Notes under the pieces: model-generated
Told to the model about the DNA's origin: nothing
Database searches by the model: none
The model's input: the letters and a program-made list of their open reading frames with translations, nothing else
Source: Curtobacterium sp. ZW137
GTDB lineage: Bacteria > Actinomycetota > Actinomycetes > Actinomycetales > Microbacteriaceae
NCBI RefSeq assembly: GCF_003762905.1
Contig: NZ_RJKS01000003.1
Span: forward strand, 1-64,000
Length of the DNA stretch: 64,000 bases
Direction of reading: 5' to 3'
In this document: positions 9,241-18,062 of the stretch, piece by piece
Layout of the letters: every line of letters starts with the position of its first letter
Numbering within the stretch: position 1 is the first letter of the stretch
Program-made: the position numbers and the translations under genes

Positions 9241-10128
9241 TCAGCGAGCGGCGACCACCTCGCGCAGCAGCGCCGCCGTCTCGGACGGCGTCTTGCCGAC
9301 CTTGACACCGGCCGCCTCGAGCGCCTGCTTCTTCGCCTCGGCGGTGCCGGCCGAGCCGGACACGATGGCGCCCGCGTGGCCCATCGTCTTGCCCTCGGGG
9401 GCGGTGAAGCCCGCGACGTACCCGACGACCGGCTTCGTGACGTGCGCCTTGATGTAGTCGGCGGCACGCTCCTCGGCGTCGCCACCGATCTCACCGATCA
9501 TCACGATGGCCTCGGTCTCGGGGTCGGCCTCGAACGCGGCGAGCGCGTCGATGTGCGTGGTGCCGATGACCGGGTCGCCGCCGATGCCGATGGCGGTGGA
9601 GAAGCCCAGGTCACGGAGTTCGTACATCATCTGGTAGGTCAGGGTGCCCGACTTGGAGACGAGCCCGATCGGGCCCTTGCCGGTGATCGTCGCCGGGGTG
9701 ATGCCGACGAGCGACTCCCCCGGGGTGATGATGCCCGGGCAGTTCGGCCCGATGATGCGGGTCTTCTCGCCGAGCGCCTTCGCGTGCGCCCAGAACTCCG
9801 CGGAGTCCTGCACCGGGATGCCCTCGGTGATGACGACGACGAGGGGGATCTCGGCGTCGATGGCCTCCATCACGGCGTCCTTCGCGAACGCCGGCGGGAC
9901 GAAGACGATCGAGACGTCGGCACCGGTGGTGTCGATGGCCTCGCGCACGGAGCCGAACACCGGCAGCGTGACGTCACCGTGGGTGACGGTGGTGCCGGCC
10001 TTGCGGGCGTTCACGCCGCCCACGACCTGCGTCCCGGCCTTGAGCATGAGCGCGGTGTGCTTGGTGCCCTCGCCGCCGGTGATGCCCTGGACGATGACCT
10101 TGGAGTCCTTGTTGAGGAAGATCGACAT
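9241..10128 (-). CDS. sucD: Succinyl-CoA synthetase (succinate-CoA ligase), alpha subunit
   Basis: This is the TCA-cycle subunit that binds CoA and carries the phosphohistidine. The 295-residue protein has the CoA-binding Rossmann start ([15 protein letters not shown]), the [11 protein letters not shown] motif and the active-site His251 in [11 protein letters not shown]. It follows sucC by 15 bp, the normal sucCD operon. The Shine-Dalgarno AAGGAG overlaps the end of sucC. A hairpin terminator follows. Confidence 0.98.
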   Translation of the reverse strand: MSIFLNKDSKVIVQGITGGEGTKHTALMLKAGTQVVGGVNARKAGTTVTHGDVTLPVFGSVREAIDTTGADVSIVFVPPAFAKDAVMEAIDAEIPLVVVITEGIPVQDSAEFWAHAKALGEKTRIIGPNCPGIITPGESLVGITPATITGKGPIGLVSKSGTLTYQMMYELRDLGFSTAIGIGGDPVIGTTHIDALAAFEADPETEAIVMIGEIGGDAEERAADYIKAHVTKPVVGYVAGFTAPEGKTMGHAGAIVSGSAGTAEAKKQALEAAGVKVGKTPSETAALLREVVAAR

Positions 10129-10143
10129 TGTTCTGAGCGCTCC

Positions 10144-11313
10144 TTACGCCGCGGCCGCGGCGAGCTCGGCGGCCTTCTCGGCCGCATCGTCCATGGTCGC
10201 GGCGATCGTCACGAGCGGGTGTGCCGCGTCGCGCAGGATCCGGCGACCCTCTTCCACGTTGTTGCCGTCCAGGCGGACGACGAGCGGCTTGGTGGCCGCG
10301 TCGCCGAGGATGCCGAGGGCGGCGACGATGCCGTTCGCGACGGCGTCGCAGGCGGTGATGCCGCCGAAGACGTTGACGAACACGCTCTTGACCTGCGGGT
10401 CGCCGAGGATGACGTCGAGGCCGTTGGCCATCACCTCCGCCGAGGCGCCGCCGCCGATGTCGAGGAAGTTGGCGGGCTTCACGCCGCCGTGGCGCTCACC
10501 GGCGTAGGCGACGACGTCGAGCGTCGACATCACCAGGCCCGCGCCGTTGCCGATCACGCCGACCTCGCCGTCGAGCTTGACGTAGTTGAGGCCGTGGGCC
10601 TTCGCCTTGGCTTCGAGCGGGTCCTCGCTCGCGGTGTCCTCGAGCTGCTTGTGCTCCGGGTGGCGGAAGTCGGCGTTCTCGTCGAGGGAGACCTTGCCGT
10701 CGAGGGCGAGGATCTGCCCGTCGCCGGTGCGGACGAGGGGGTTCACCTCGACGAGGGTCGCGTCCTCCCCGGCGAAGACGTCGTAGAGCTTCGCGAACAC
10801 GCCGGCGACCTGGGTGACGAGCTCGTCCGGGAACCCGGCCTGGCGCGCGATGGCCTCGCCGGCCTCCTGGTTGATCCCGGTCAGCGGGTTGACCTCGACG
10901 CGGGCGAGCGCCTCGGGCTTCTCCACCGCGAGCTGCTCGATCTCCATGCCGCCCTCGACGCTGACGAGCGAGAGGTACGAGCGGTTGGCGCGGTCGAGCA
11001 GCACGGAGAAGTAGAACTCCTCGGCGATGTCGGCACCCTGGGCGATCATCACGCGCTGGACGGTGTGGCCCTTGATGTCGAGGCCGAGGATCGCCTTCGC
11101 GTGCTCGTAGGCCTCGTCGGGGGTCTTCGCGACCTTCACGCCGCCGGCCTTGCCGCGACCGCCGACCTTCACCTGCGCCTTGACGACGACCACCCCACCG
11201 ATCTTCTCGGCGGCGGCCTTCGCCTCCTCGGGGGTGTCGGCGATGATCCCCTGGAGGACGGGGACGCCGTAGGACTCGAAGAGGTCCCTGGCCTGATACT
11301 CGAAAAGATCCAC
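10144..11313 (-). CDS. sucC: Succinyl-CoA synthetase (ADP- or GDP-forming), beta subunit
   Basis: SucC binds the nucleotide and succinate in succinyl-CoA synthetase. The 389-residue protein has an N-terminal ATP-grasp domain ([17 protein letters not shown] near residue 45), the EVNPL motifs of the family and a ligase-CoA domain at the C-terminus ([14 protein letters not shown]). I chose GTG 11313 ([14 protein letters not shown]): GGGAAG stands 9 nt upstream and the family begins with this motif; the open frame 5' of it is Arg/Cys-rich and unlike SucC. First gene of sucCD. Confidence 0.97.
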   Translation of the reverse strand: MDLFEYQARDLFESYGVPVLQGIIADTPEEAKAAAEKIGGVVVVKAQVKVGGRGKAGGVKVAKTPDEAYEHAKAILGLDIKGHTVQRVMIAQGADIAEEFYFSVLLDRANRSYLSLVSVEGGMEIEQLAVEKPEALARVEVNPLTGINQEAGEAIARQAGFPDELVTQVAGVFAKLYDVFAGEDATLVEVNPLVRTGDGQILALDGKVSLDENADFRHPEHKQLEDTASEDPLEAKAKAHGLNYVKLDGEVGVIGNGAGLVMSTLDVVAYAGERHGGVKPANFLDIGGGASAEVMANGLDVILGDPQVKSVFVNVFGGITACDAVANGIVAALGILGDAATKPLVVRLDGNNVEEGRRILRDAAHPLVTIAATMDDAAEKAAELAAAAA

Positions 11314-11390
11314 GCTGTTCTTCTTCCCGCACGGTGTCGTGCGTCGGCATCGGTTTCGCAGGTCGCAGCGCTCGACGTCGAGGGTCGCTC

Positions 11391-11447
11391 GATGTCGAGA
11401 CAACGGCCGCCGACCACCCTAGCGCCGACACATGGACGTCGAGACAA
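11391..11447 (-). promoter_or_regulatory. Candidate sucCD promoter flanked by a 13-bp direct repeat
   Basis: On the minus strand TTGTCTCGACGTC (11435-11447) and TTGTCTCGACATC (11391-11403) are direct repeats 44 bp apart, about four helical turns. Between them lies TAGGGT (11416-11421), a good -10. The upstream copy covers the -35 region, though the TTGTCT hexamer itself is 20 nt away, which is long. The arrangement suggests a regulator binding on either side of the promoter; no known regulator is assigned. Confidence 0.35.
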
Positions 11448-11514
11448 GACGGACGGCTGAGGAGCCACCGACCGCTGCGGCGTACACAGGAACCACCCCA
11501 CGGAAGGAGCGCAC

Positions 11515-11949
11515 ATGACGGCGTCAGAGAACCAGCAGGCACAGGAACGACTCGGCGAACTCCTCGAGCAGCGAGCGTTCGACCGCTTCGGCGAGGTCTG
11601 GGCCGAGGACGTGGTGGACCACGACCCGGCACCGGACCAGGCTCCCGGACTCGCCGGCATCGTCGACTTCTGGACGCAGTTCACGACCGCGTTCCCGGAC
11701 TTGACGCTCGAGCCGGACCCGCTCGTCGTGACCGACGACTTCATCACCGCGGTCTTCACGATCCGCGGTACGCACACCGGCCCGTTCCAGGGCCACCAGC
11801 CGACCGGGCGCACGTTCACCGTCCGCGGCATCCAGGTCTCGAAGTTCCGCGACGGCAAGATCGCCGAGCGCTGGGGCGCCACCGACGAGAAGGGCCTGGC
11901 CGAGCAACTCCAGCTCGACCGGTCCGACGTGCACTTCGTCAGCGCCTGA
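11515..11949 (+). CDS. SnoaL-like / ester cyclase family protein
   Basis: This 144-residue cone-fold protein of the NTF2/SnoaL superfamily has the typical N-terminal helix pair (LGELLEQRAFDRFGEVW), an AEDVVDHDP segment, FWTQFTTAFPDLTLE, and the ending VSKFRDGKIAERWGATD. These proteins hydrolyse or cyclise small molecules, or have no known substrate. The Shine-Dalgarno GGAAGGAGC lies 5 nt before ATG 11515. It is followed 41 bp later by a small acidic protein gene with its own ribosome site. Substrate cannot be deduced. Confidence 0.85.
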   Translation: MTASENQQAQERLGELLEQRAFDRFGEVWAEDVVDHDPAPDQAPGLAGIVDFWTQFTTAFPDLTLEPDPLVVTDDFITAVFTIRGTHTGPFQGHQPTGRTFTVRGIQVSKFRDGKIAERWGATDEKGLAEQLQLDRSDVHFVSA

Positions 11950-11990
11950 CCACCCGTACCCCCGACACCACGACCACCAGGAGGAACACC

Positions 11991-12284
11991 ATGTCCGATC
12001 CCGGCATCAGCCCCGTCGACGACTTCGACTCCCAGGAGCGCCGCGACGACGACATCGACCGCGAACACGTCGGTCCCTACGAGGTCGACGAGGCCGAGGA
12101 GTCGCTCGAGACAGTCACCAACGACGCGGTCGCCGGCGAGACCGTCGAGCCGCAGGTCGGTGACGGCACCGACGACGGCCCCACCGGTGGCGCCCCGCGA
12201 GAGGGCAGCGCCGACCTCTGGGAACACGACGACGACACCGAACGCCCCGACCTCGGCGGCGACCTCGGGACCAAGCCGCTCTGA
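11991..12284 (+). CDS. Small acidic hypothetical protein
   Basis: This 97-residue protein is strongly acidic (MSDPGISPVDDFDSQERR; later EVDEAEESLETV, WEHDDDTERPDLGG) and has no hydrophobic segment, so it is soluble and probably disordered. A very good Shine-Dalgarno (GGAGG, 6 nt before ATG 11991) makes it a real gene. Unrecognised family; short Asp/Glu-rich proteins of this type are common next to housekeeping genes in Microbacteriaceae. A strong hairpin starts 40 nt after the stop. Confidence 0.75.
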   Translation: MSDPGISPVDDFDSQERRDDDIDREHVGPYEVDEAEESLETVTNDAVAGETVEPQVGDGTDDGPTGGAPREGSADLWEHDDDTERPDLGGDLGTKPL

Positions 12285-12313
12285 GCGGCGGTCCGGTCCG
12301 GCACACGGGTGCC

Positions 12314-13135
12314 GTGACCAACGGACGGACTGGAGGCTCGGCGCCGGACGTGCGCCGAGCCTCCAGTCCGTCGTCAGGTCGGGAACCCGACCTCGCGCAC
12401 TTCCTCGCGGACAGCACGCCCGTCATCTCCGGTGGGCGCGCCATCCTGCTGCAGATCGCGGACCCGGTGGTCGCCGCCGGCGTGCGACGGCACTCCGACT
12501 TCGCCCGGCGGCCACAGCAGCGGCTCGCCCACACGCTCATGTACGTGTACGCCGTCGTGGTCGGGACGCCGTCGGACGCGGCGATCGCGACGTCCTTCGT
12601 GAACCGCGCGCACACGGCCGTCGCCGGCGCGGACGACGTCGACCGTCAGCTCTGGGTCGCGGCGACCCTCTACGACTCCGCGCTCCGGGCGCACGAGGAG
12701 TTCGGCGACCCAGTCCCGCCCGGACTTGCGCAGCGGGTGCTCGACGCCTACGCGCCACTCGGCGTCGCGCTGCGTGTCCCGGCCTCCCGGTGGCCCTCGA
12801 CCGTCGCGGCGTTCGACGCGTACTGGACCGCGACGCTCGGGACGCTCCGGGTCTCCGACGACGCGCGCGGAGTCGTCCGCGACCTCCTGCACCCCCGGTT
12901 CGCTCCCCTGTGGGTGCGGGCGGCGATGCCGCTCGTGCGGATCGTCACGGTCGGGATGCTGCCGGACGTCGTACGCGCGCAGTACGGGTTCGCGTGGGGC
13001 CCGCGCGAACAGGCGCGGTACGCCCGCACCGTCCGGTTCGTGCGTCAGATCCGGGCCGTCGTGCCGGGCGCGTTGCTCCGGCTCCCCGGTCCGCTGCTGC
13101 TCCGCGCGATGCGTCGGTACGCCACCAGGCGCTAG
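12314..13135 (+). CDS. Oxygenase MpaB family protein (DUF2236)
   Basis: The protein has the signature of the MpaB / latex-clearing-protein-like oxygenase family: GGRAILLQIADPVVAAGV followed by HSDF, then RLAHTLMYVYAVVVGT, FVNRAHTAV and RQLWVAATLYDSAL. It is probably a haem-dependent oxidase or oxygenase of unknown substrate. The start is unclear. The open frame offers GTG 12314 (274 codons including stop) and GTG 12350, both without a convincing ribosome site and both overlapping a 21-bp perfect hairpin; no ATG is in frame before the conserved region. The 5' end may therefore have been altered by the repeat. Confidence 0.8.
   Translation: MTNGRTGGSAPDVRRASSPSSGREPDLAHFLADSTPVISGGRAILLQIADPVVAAGVRRHSDFARRPQQRLAHTLMYVYAVVVGTPSDAAIATSFVNRAHTAVAGADDVDRQLWVAATLYDSALRAHEEFGDPVPPGLAQRVLDAYAPLGVALRVPASRWPSTVAAFDAYWTATLGTLRVSDDARGVVRDLLHPRFAPLWVRAAMPLVRIVTVGMLPDVVRAQYGFAWGPREQARYARTVRFVRQIRAVVPGALLRLPGPLLLRAMRRYATRR
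12324..12372. terminator. 21-bp perfect inverted repeat, GGAGGCTCGG family
   Basis: The arm 12324-12344 and the arm 12352-12372 are perfectly complementary over 21 bp with a 7-nt loop. The core GGAGGCTCGG is shared with the hairpins at 9178-9212 and 61126-61173. It lies 40 nt after the acidic-protein gene, as a terminator would, but inside the open 5' end of the MpaB-like gene. Confidence 0.8.
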
Positions 13136-13150
13136 GGGTTGGCTGGGGAC

Positions 13151-13774
13151 ATGGCTTCCGCTCCGCTCTCCGGCGACTCCTCGTTCGCGTTCCCCGAGCT
13201 CGACGACCCGCCCGCCTCGCCGCTCGACGTCGCGCGCACCTGGGTCGCGAACGCTCGGGACGTGTCCGAGCCGATGTCGATGACCCTGGCCACCGCGGCC
13301 GACGGAGCCGTGAGTGCCCGCACCGTCGACGTGAAGTCGATCGACGACCGCGGACTGGTGTTCGGGTCGTCGACCCAGAGCCCGAAGGGGCAGCAACTCA
13401 CCGCGAACCCGGCCGCAGCACTCCAGGTCTACTGGCGGGAGACCATGCAGCAGCTGCGGTTCGAGGGCGTCGTCGTACAGCTCTCCGACCAGGAGTCCGA
13501 CGAGCTGTTCAGCGCCCGGTCACCCAAGTCGCGCGCGGCCACCGCGGTCGCCGCCCAGTCGGCGCCGCTCGAGGGCTCGTTCCAGGACCTCATCGACGAT
13601 GCGAACGCACTGCTCGAGGAGTCGGAGGACGTGCCGCGTCCGGCGTCGTGGAGGGCGTGGCGGCTCGAGCCGACGTCCGTGGAGTTCTGGCACGGCAGCC
13701 GCGACCGCATGCACCGACGCCTGCAGTACCGCCGGACCGCCGACGGCTGGACGTCCGCGGTGCTGCAGCCGTAG
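13151..13774 (+). CDS. Pyridoxamine 5'-phosphate oxidase family protein (PdxH-like)
   Basis: This is a 207-residue FMN-dependent oxidase-like protein. It contains the PdxH core RTVDVKSIDDRGLVFGSST-SPKGQQL, YWRETMQQLRFEG, FSARSPKSRAATAVAAQS, and the C-terminal dimerisation segment WRAWRLEPTSVEFWHG ... RLQYRR. It would make pyridoxal 5'-phosphate, or act as a PhzG-type relative. The ATG at 13151 has GGGG 6 nt upstream; a longer frame from TTG 13139 is unlikely. It starts 15 bp after the MpaB-like gene, so both may share a transcript. Confidence 0.85.
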   Translation: MASAPLSGDSSFAFPELDDPPASPLDVARTWVANARDVSEPMSMTLATAADGAVSARTVDVKSIDDRGLVFGSSTQSPKGQQLTANPAAALQVYWRETMQQLRFEGVVVQLSDQESDELFSARSPKSRAATAVAAQSAPLEGSFQDLIDDANALLEESEDVPRPASWRAWRLEPTSVEFWHGSRDRMHRRLQYRRTADGWTSAVLQP

Positions 13775-13856
13775 CGGGCGCGTCCCGGCGCGGGGCGAGC
13801 TCCGCGCGATCGGCCAGCTCGACCATCGGCGGCGGTGCGGCGGCGGCGGTGCGCTT

Positions 13857-13939
13857 CGGCGGCGGTGCGGCGCCGGCGGTGCGGCGCCGGCGGTGCGGCG
13901 CCGGCGGTGCGGCGCCGGCGGTGCGGCGCCGGCGGTGCG
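13857..13939. repeat. 14-bp tandem repeat array, about five copies
   Basis: The unit GCGGCGCCGGCGGT repeats without change about five times, preceded by degenerate GCGGCGGCGGT copies from about 13830. The period is not a multiple of three, so it is not coding. Such an array can vary in copy number between strains, and each unit contains the palindrome GGCGCC. Confidence 0.85.
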
Positions 13940-13961
13940 TTTCGGCGTCGCACTACCGATA

Positions 13962-13997
13962 CCCGCTCGAACCACGGACGACCGTGGTTCGAGCGGG
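13962..13997. terminator. 16-bp perfect hairpin, GAACCACGG family
   Basis: CCCGCTCGAACCACGG (13962-13977) and its exact complement (13982-13997) flank the loop ACGA. The same stem, with two mismatches, occurs at 58355-58390. It has no T-run; it follows the PdxH-like gene and probably ends its transcript. Confidence 0.75.
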
Positions 13998-14062
13998 AAT
14001 CGGTTGTGCGCCGCCGGCCAGAACCGCGGCGTCGAATCACCGAAACGCGAGAGGATGAGCGG

Positions 14063-14557
14063 GTGAAGCGAGGGAACGGACCCGCAGTGCGTCGGGCGAC
14101 CAGTGCCGACGCCGCGGCGATCGCCCACGTGCACGTCACCGCGTGGCGCGAGGTGTACGCGCACCTGCTGCCCCCGTCGTTCCTGGCAGCCCTGGACGTC
14201 GACGCCCGGGCCGAACGATGGCGGGGCATCATCGCGGACCCGCAGACCGACGTGCTCATCGCCACGATCGGCGATGCCGTCATCGGGTGGGCATCCGCCG
14301 GCAGCGGGCGCGACACGACTGCACCCCGCGACCGCGAGCTCGAGGGCATCTACGTCCTGGCAGCGGCGTACGGCTCGGGTGCCGGCCAAGCACTGCTCGA
14401 CGGAGCAGTCGGCGACGCTCCCGCGTACCTCTGGATGGCGGACGACAACCCCCGTGCCGAGGCGTTCTACCGGCGCAACGGGTTCCTTCGCGACGGCGCG
14501 GCCAAGCGTGAGCACCTCGGGCCGCACCCGATGGAGGCCGTGCGACTGGTCCGGTGA
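14063..14557 (+). CDS. GNAT family N-acetyltransferase
   Basis: This 164-residue acetyltransferase has the GNAT layout: beta strand PAVRRATSADAAAIAHVHVTAW, the central DVLIATIGDAVIGWASAG, the EGIYVLAAAYGSGAGQALLDGA acetyl-CoA loop (a Q/RxxGxG/A variant) and the C-terminal ADDNPRAEAFYRRNGF. Substrate unknown. I chose GTG 14063 because GAGG lies 8 nt upstream; the open frame upstream is only repeat sequence. It ends 6 bp from the end of the convergent pcrA. Confidence 0.88.
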   Translation: MKRGNGPAVRRATSADAAAIAHVHVTAWREVYAHLLPPSFLAALDVDARAERWRGIIADPQTDVLIATIGDAVIGWASAGSGRDTTAPRDRELEGIYVLAAAYGSGAGQALLDGAVGDAPAYLWMADDNPRAEAFYRRNGFLRDGAAKREHLGPHPMEAVRLVR

Positions 14558-14563
14558 GGTCGG

Positions 14564-17005
14564 CTAGAGCTTCTCGATCGGAGCGATCTTGATGAGGAGC
14601 TTCTTGCGGCCCGCCGAGTCGAACGCGATCTCCGCGATGCGCTTGGCGCCCTGACCGGTCACCGCCAAGACGGTGCCCTCGCCGAAGTCGACGTGCTTGA
14701 TGCGGTCGCCGGGTGCGAGTTCCATGTCGCCGTTGTCGCGGACCTGCCCGGACACCCGGTTCGCCCACTCGGTCTTCGGACGGGTCTTCGCCGCAGCGGC
14801 CGCGCGGTCGTACGAGCCGCCGCCCCAGCCGCCACCACCGCGGTAGCCACCACCGCCGCCACCGCCGGCGCCGTCGCGCTTGGCGTTGAGCGCCCGGGGC
14901 TGCGTGCCGCCGCGGCTGTTCGCCATGCCCGGGGACTGCTTCCACTCGATGAGCCCCTCGGGGATCTCCTGCAGGAAGCGGGACGGCATCGCCACGTTCA
15001 CGTCGCCGAACTGGGCGCGGGTCATCGCCAGCGACAGGAAGAGCGACTTCTTCGCTCGGGTGATGCCGACGTAGAAGAGCCGGCGTTCCTCGGCGGGGCC
15101 GCCCGGCTCGTTCGCCGACATGCGGTGCGGCAGGAGGTCTTCTTCGACGCCGGTGAGGAACACCGCGTCGTACTCCAGGCCCTTCGCGGTGTGCAGCGTC
15201 ATGAGCGACACCGTGCCGGACGAGTCGTCGAGCTCGTCCGCCGCAGCGACCAGCGAGACTTCGGTCAGGAAGTCGCTGAGGGTGCCGTCGGGGTTGTTCT
15301 TCTGGAACTCGCGAGTCACCGCGACGAGTTCGTCGATGTTGTCCGCGCGGGCGGCGTCCTGCGCGTCGGGCGACTTCCGGAGCTGCTCGAGGAGCCCGGA
15401 GCCGTCGAGCAGCTGCGTCAGGGTGTCCACGACCGGCTGGTCGGCGGCCTTCGCCGAGACCTCGTCGAGGAGCGCCGCGAACGAGGTGATCGCGTTCCGC
15501 ACCTTCGGCCCGAAACCGAGCTCGTCCGCGTGCCGCAGGGACTCGCGCATCGTGACGTCGTGGTCGTCGGCGTAGCGCTGCAGCGTGGTCTCGGTGACGG
15601 CACCGATCCCGCGCTTCGGCACGTTCAGCACGCGGCGGAGCGCCATCGGGTCCGCGGGGTTCGCGACGGTGATCAGGTACGCCATCGCGTCCTTGATCTC
15701 CGCACGCTCGTAGAACTTCGTGCCGCCGAGCACCCGGTACGGGATCGCCGCACGGATGAAGATCTCCTCCAGCGCACGGGTCTGTGAGTTGGTCCGGTAG
15801 AACACCGCCATGTCGCGGTAGTCCATGCCGTCCTCGTGCAGGCGCTGGATCTCGTCCGCGACGAACTGTGCTTCGTCGTGGCCGGTGTAGCCCGTGAACC
15901 CGACGATCTTGTCGCCCGCGCCGACCTCGGTGAAGAGGTTCTTCACCTGCCGGTCGAAGTTGTTCGCGATGACGGCGTTCGCCGCGTCGAGGATGTTCTG
16001 CGTCGAGCGGTAGTTCTGCTCGAGGAGGACCACCTTCGAGTTCGGGAAGTCCCGCTCGAACTCGACGATGTTCCGGATGTCCGCGCCACGGAAGGCGTAG
16101 ATCGACTGGTCCGAGTCACCGACGACCGTCAGCGAGGCACCCGCGATCGATCCGTCGGCTTCGCGCATGCGGGCGACGTGCTGCCCTTCGTCCTCGAGCC
16201 GGTCCACCTGCTCAACCGGCACCGGACGAGTGAGCTCGCGGATCAGGGAGTACTGCGCGTGGTTGGTGTCCTGGTACTCGTCGACCAGGATGAAGCGGAA
16301 GCGCCGCTGGTAGAGCGCTGCGACTTCCGGGAACGCCCGGAACAGGAACACCGTCTGACCGATGAGGTCGTCGAAGTCGAACGCGTTGGCCCGGCGGAGC
16401 TCGTTCGTGTAGCGCCGGAAGACCTCGGTGAACATGACTTCCTGCGGATCGTTCGCGTTGATGTTCCGCGCGTACGAGTCGATGTCCTGCAGCTCGTTCT
16501 TGAGCTTCGAGATCTTGGACGCCGCGGCGCCGACGGTCAACCCGAGGGTGTCCGCTTCGAGGTCCTTGATGATCCGCTTCAGGAGCGCACGCGAGTCCGC
16601 GGAGTCGTAGATGGTGAACGACTGCGGGAACCCGAACCGCTCGGCTTCGCGTCGGAGGATCCGCACGCACGCCGAGTGGAACGTGGAGATCCACATGCCT
16701 TCCGACGCCTGCCCGACGAGGGCACGGACGCGCTCGCGCATCTCGGCGGCGGCCTTGTTCGTGAACGTGATCGCGAGGATCTGCGACGGCCAGGCTTCAC
16801 GGTTCGCCAGGAGCAGCGCGATGCGGCGCGTGAGCACGCTCGTCTTGCCGGAACCGGCGCCGGCGACGATCAGCAGGGATTCGCCGCGGTACTCGACCGC
16901 TTCCTTCTGCTGGGGGTTCAGACCGGCGGTGAACGGGTCTTCGTAGGGGCGGTTCCCGGCACCCGGCTCGGGCGTCGAGTCGAATGGGTCGAGCACGATC
17001 GTCAT
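14564..17005 (-). CDS. pcrA: ATP-dependent DNA helicase, UvrD/PcrA type
   Basis: This is a superfamily-1A 3'-5' helicase of 813 residues. It has motif I GAGSGKT (49-55), motif Ia ITFTNKAAAEMR, motif II VDEYQDTN (around 241-248), motif III VVGDSDQSIYAFRG (294-307) and the late LHTAKGLEYDAVFL and LFYVGITRAKKSL motifs. Between motifs II and III lies a ~30-residue insert (from about RPVPVEQVDRLED). A Gly-rich linker (around 14820-14870) leads to a Tudor-like C-terminal domain (GDRIKHVDFGEGTVL) that in PcrA/UvrD binds RNA polymerase. Roles: nucleotide-excision repair and removal of stalled complexes. TAGACT lies 9 nt before the ATG. Confidence 0.96.
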   Translation of the reverse strand: MTIVLDPFDSTPEPGAGNRPYEDPFTAGLNPQQKEAVEYRGESLLIVAGAGSGKTSVLTRRIALLLANREAWPSQILAITFTNKAAAEMRERVRALVGQASEGMWISTFHSACVRILRREAERFGFPQSFTIYDSADSRALLKRIIKDLEADTLGLTVGAAASKISKLKNELQDIDSYARNINANDPQEVMFTEVFRRYTNELRRANAFDFDDLIGQTVFLFRAFPEVAALYQRRFRFILVDEYQDTNHAQYSLIRELTRPVPVEQVDRLEDEGQHVARMREADGSIAGASLTVVGDSDQSIYAFRGADIRNIVEFERDFPNSKVVLLEQNYRSTQNILDAANAVIANNFDRQVKNLFTEVGAGDKIVGFTGYTGHDEAQFVADEIQRLHEDGMDYRDMAVFYRTNSQTRALEEIFIRAAIPYRVLGGTKFYERAEIKDAMAYLITVANPADPMALRRVLNVPKRGIGAVTETTLQRYADDHDVTMRESLRHADELGFGPKVRNAITSFAALLDEVSAKAADQPVVDTLTQLLDGSGLLEQLRKSPDAQDAARADNIDELVAVTREFQKNNPDGTLSDFLTEVSLVAAADELDDSSGTVSLMTLHTAKGLEYDAVFLTGVEEDLLPHRMSANEPGGPAEERRLFYVGITRAKKSLFLSLAMTRAQFGDVNVAMPSRFLQEIPEGLIEWKQSPGMANSRGGTQPRALNAKRDGAGGGGGGGYRGGGGWGGGSYDRAAAAAKTRPKTEWANRVSGQVRDNGDMELAPGDRIKHVDFGEGTVLAVTGQGAKRIAEIAFDSAGRKKLLIKIAPIEKL

Positions 17006-17017
17006 GTCCGGGACAGT

Positions 17018-18049
17018 CTAGGCCGGGCCCCCGACACCGGCGGTCCCGTCCTCGACGAGCGAACGTGCGCGGACCGCGAGGTCGGCGTGGTCGGCGAACA
17101 CCCCGTCCACACCGGTCCGGATGATCGAGGTGAACCACCGCTCCCAGTCCCCGTGTCCCGCGACCTCGCCGCCACGACGGAGCGGCGCCGGCAGGAACCG
17201 GTTCTCCGGACGGAGCGTCCAAGTGAACACCGCGAGCCCGGCGGCGTGCGCACGATCGACGACGTCCGACCGGACCGGCCGGGGATCGTCAACGCGGACC
17301 GGATCGGTTCCCGCCATCACCGTGCCGACGGGGAGGCTGATCCCGTCGAACTCCGCGGCGAGCGCCGTCAGCGCCGGGTCGGTGCGTTCGGCGGCGTAGC
17401 TCGGAGCTGCGGACCCGTGGGCGGCGACCTCGTCCGCGGCACTGCCACGGGCCTCCTGGAGGTACACGAGCCGGCCACCCGCACCACGCGCGCGGAGGTC
17501 GCGGAGCACCCCCTTCTCGAAGCACTCGAACGTCAGTCGGTCGTCGTCGCGCCAGCCGGCGTCCCCGACGGCGGCGTCGACGAGCGCTCCCATCGGGTAC
17601 CCGATGCCGTCGAAGTACGTTGCGTGCTTCACCTCGGCCACGAGGCCGACCGGTCGCGGAGCGGCGTCGAGGATCGCGAGCAGGTCCTCCAGCCGCAGGA
17701 TCGGGTCGTCGCCGTCGTGCGAGGCGGACCGCGGGCGCAGCTCCGGCAGTCGCTCGCGGGTCCGGAGCGTGCTGAGCTCGTCCCACGTGAAGTCCTCGGT
17801 GAACCAGCCGGTCAGCTGGGCGCCGTCGATCCGCTTGGTCGTGCGGCGATCGCGGAACTCGGGGTGGTCGGCGACGTCGGTCGTGCCCGAGATCTCGTTC
17901 TCGTGCCGGAGCACCAGGACACCGTCCTTCGTGGGGACGAGGTCCGGTTCGATCGCATCGGCGCCCAGGTCGATCGCGAGTTCGTACGCACTGCGCGAGT
18001 GCTCGGGCCGGTACCCGGAGGCACCTCGGTGGGCGATCACCAGGGTCAT
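17018..18049 (-). CDS. Glycerophosphodiester phosphodiesterase family protein
   Basis: This 343-residue GDPD TIM-barrel protein hydrolyses glycerophosphodiesters to sn-glycerol 3-phosphate and an alcohol. Catalytic elements: AHRGASGYRPEHS with His7/Arg8 at the N-terminus, ADAIEPDLVPTKDGVLVLRHE with Glu34, Asp36 and His49, and LVAEVKHATYF. There is no signal peptide, so it is likely cytoplasmic. Start: ATG 18049 lies exactly 7 nt after TAGGGT, and the motif order begins here; the upstream open frame is shadow of the LacI gene. The product would feed GlpD at 31.3 kb. The gene starts 10 bp beyond the end of the LacI gene. Confidence 0.93.
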   Translation of the reverse strand: MTLVIAHRGASGYRPEHSRSAYELAIDLGADAIEPDLVPTKDGVLVLRHENEISGTTDVADHPEFRDRRTTKRIDGAQLTGWFTEDFTWDELSTLRTRERLPELRPRSASHDGDDPILRLEDLLAILDAAPRPVGLVAEVKHATYFDGIGYPMGALVDAAVGDAGWRDDDRLTFECFEKGVLRDLRARGAGGRLVYLQEARGSAADEVAAHGSAAPSYAAERTDPALTALAAEFDGISLPVGTVMAGTDPVRVDDPRPVRSDVVDRAHAAGLAVFTWTLRPENRFLPAPLRRGGEVAGHGDWERWFTSIIRTGVDGVFADHADLAVRARSLVEDGTAGVGGPA

Positions 18050-18056
18050 GCGGCCG

Positions 18057-18062
18057 ACCCTA
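18057..18062 (-). promoter_or_regulatory. -10 hexamer TAGGGT of a leaderless GDPD transcript
   Basis: TAGGGT on the minus strand is followed by 7 nt and ATG 18049. It overlaps the last bases of the LacI-type gene, so GDPD can be transcribed independently of it. Confidence 0.45.

Larger units (their letters stand above)
13775..14062. other. Repeat-rich intergenic region
   Basis: This 288-nt region between the PdxH-like and GNAT genes has no credible gene. It holds a 14-bp GC-rich tandem array (13857-13939), a 16-bp perfect hairpin (13962-13997) and the GNAT ribosome site. Open frames across it give only Arg/Ala/Gly-rich repeats in every frame. Confidence 0.8.

Noticed and set aside
13835-14062. 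Arg/Ala/Gly-rich repeat peptide upstream of the GNAT domain
   Set aside because: The 14-bp unit shifts frame each copy, so the translated repeats are an artefact of the DNA array; a good ribosome site at GTG 14063 marks the true start.
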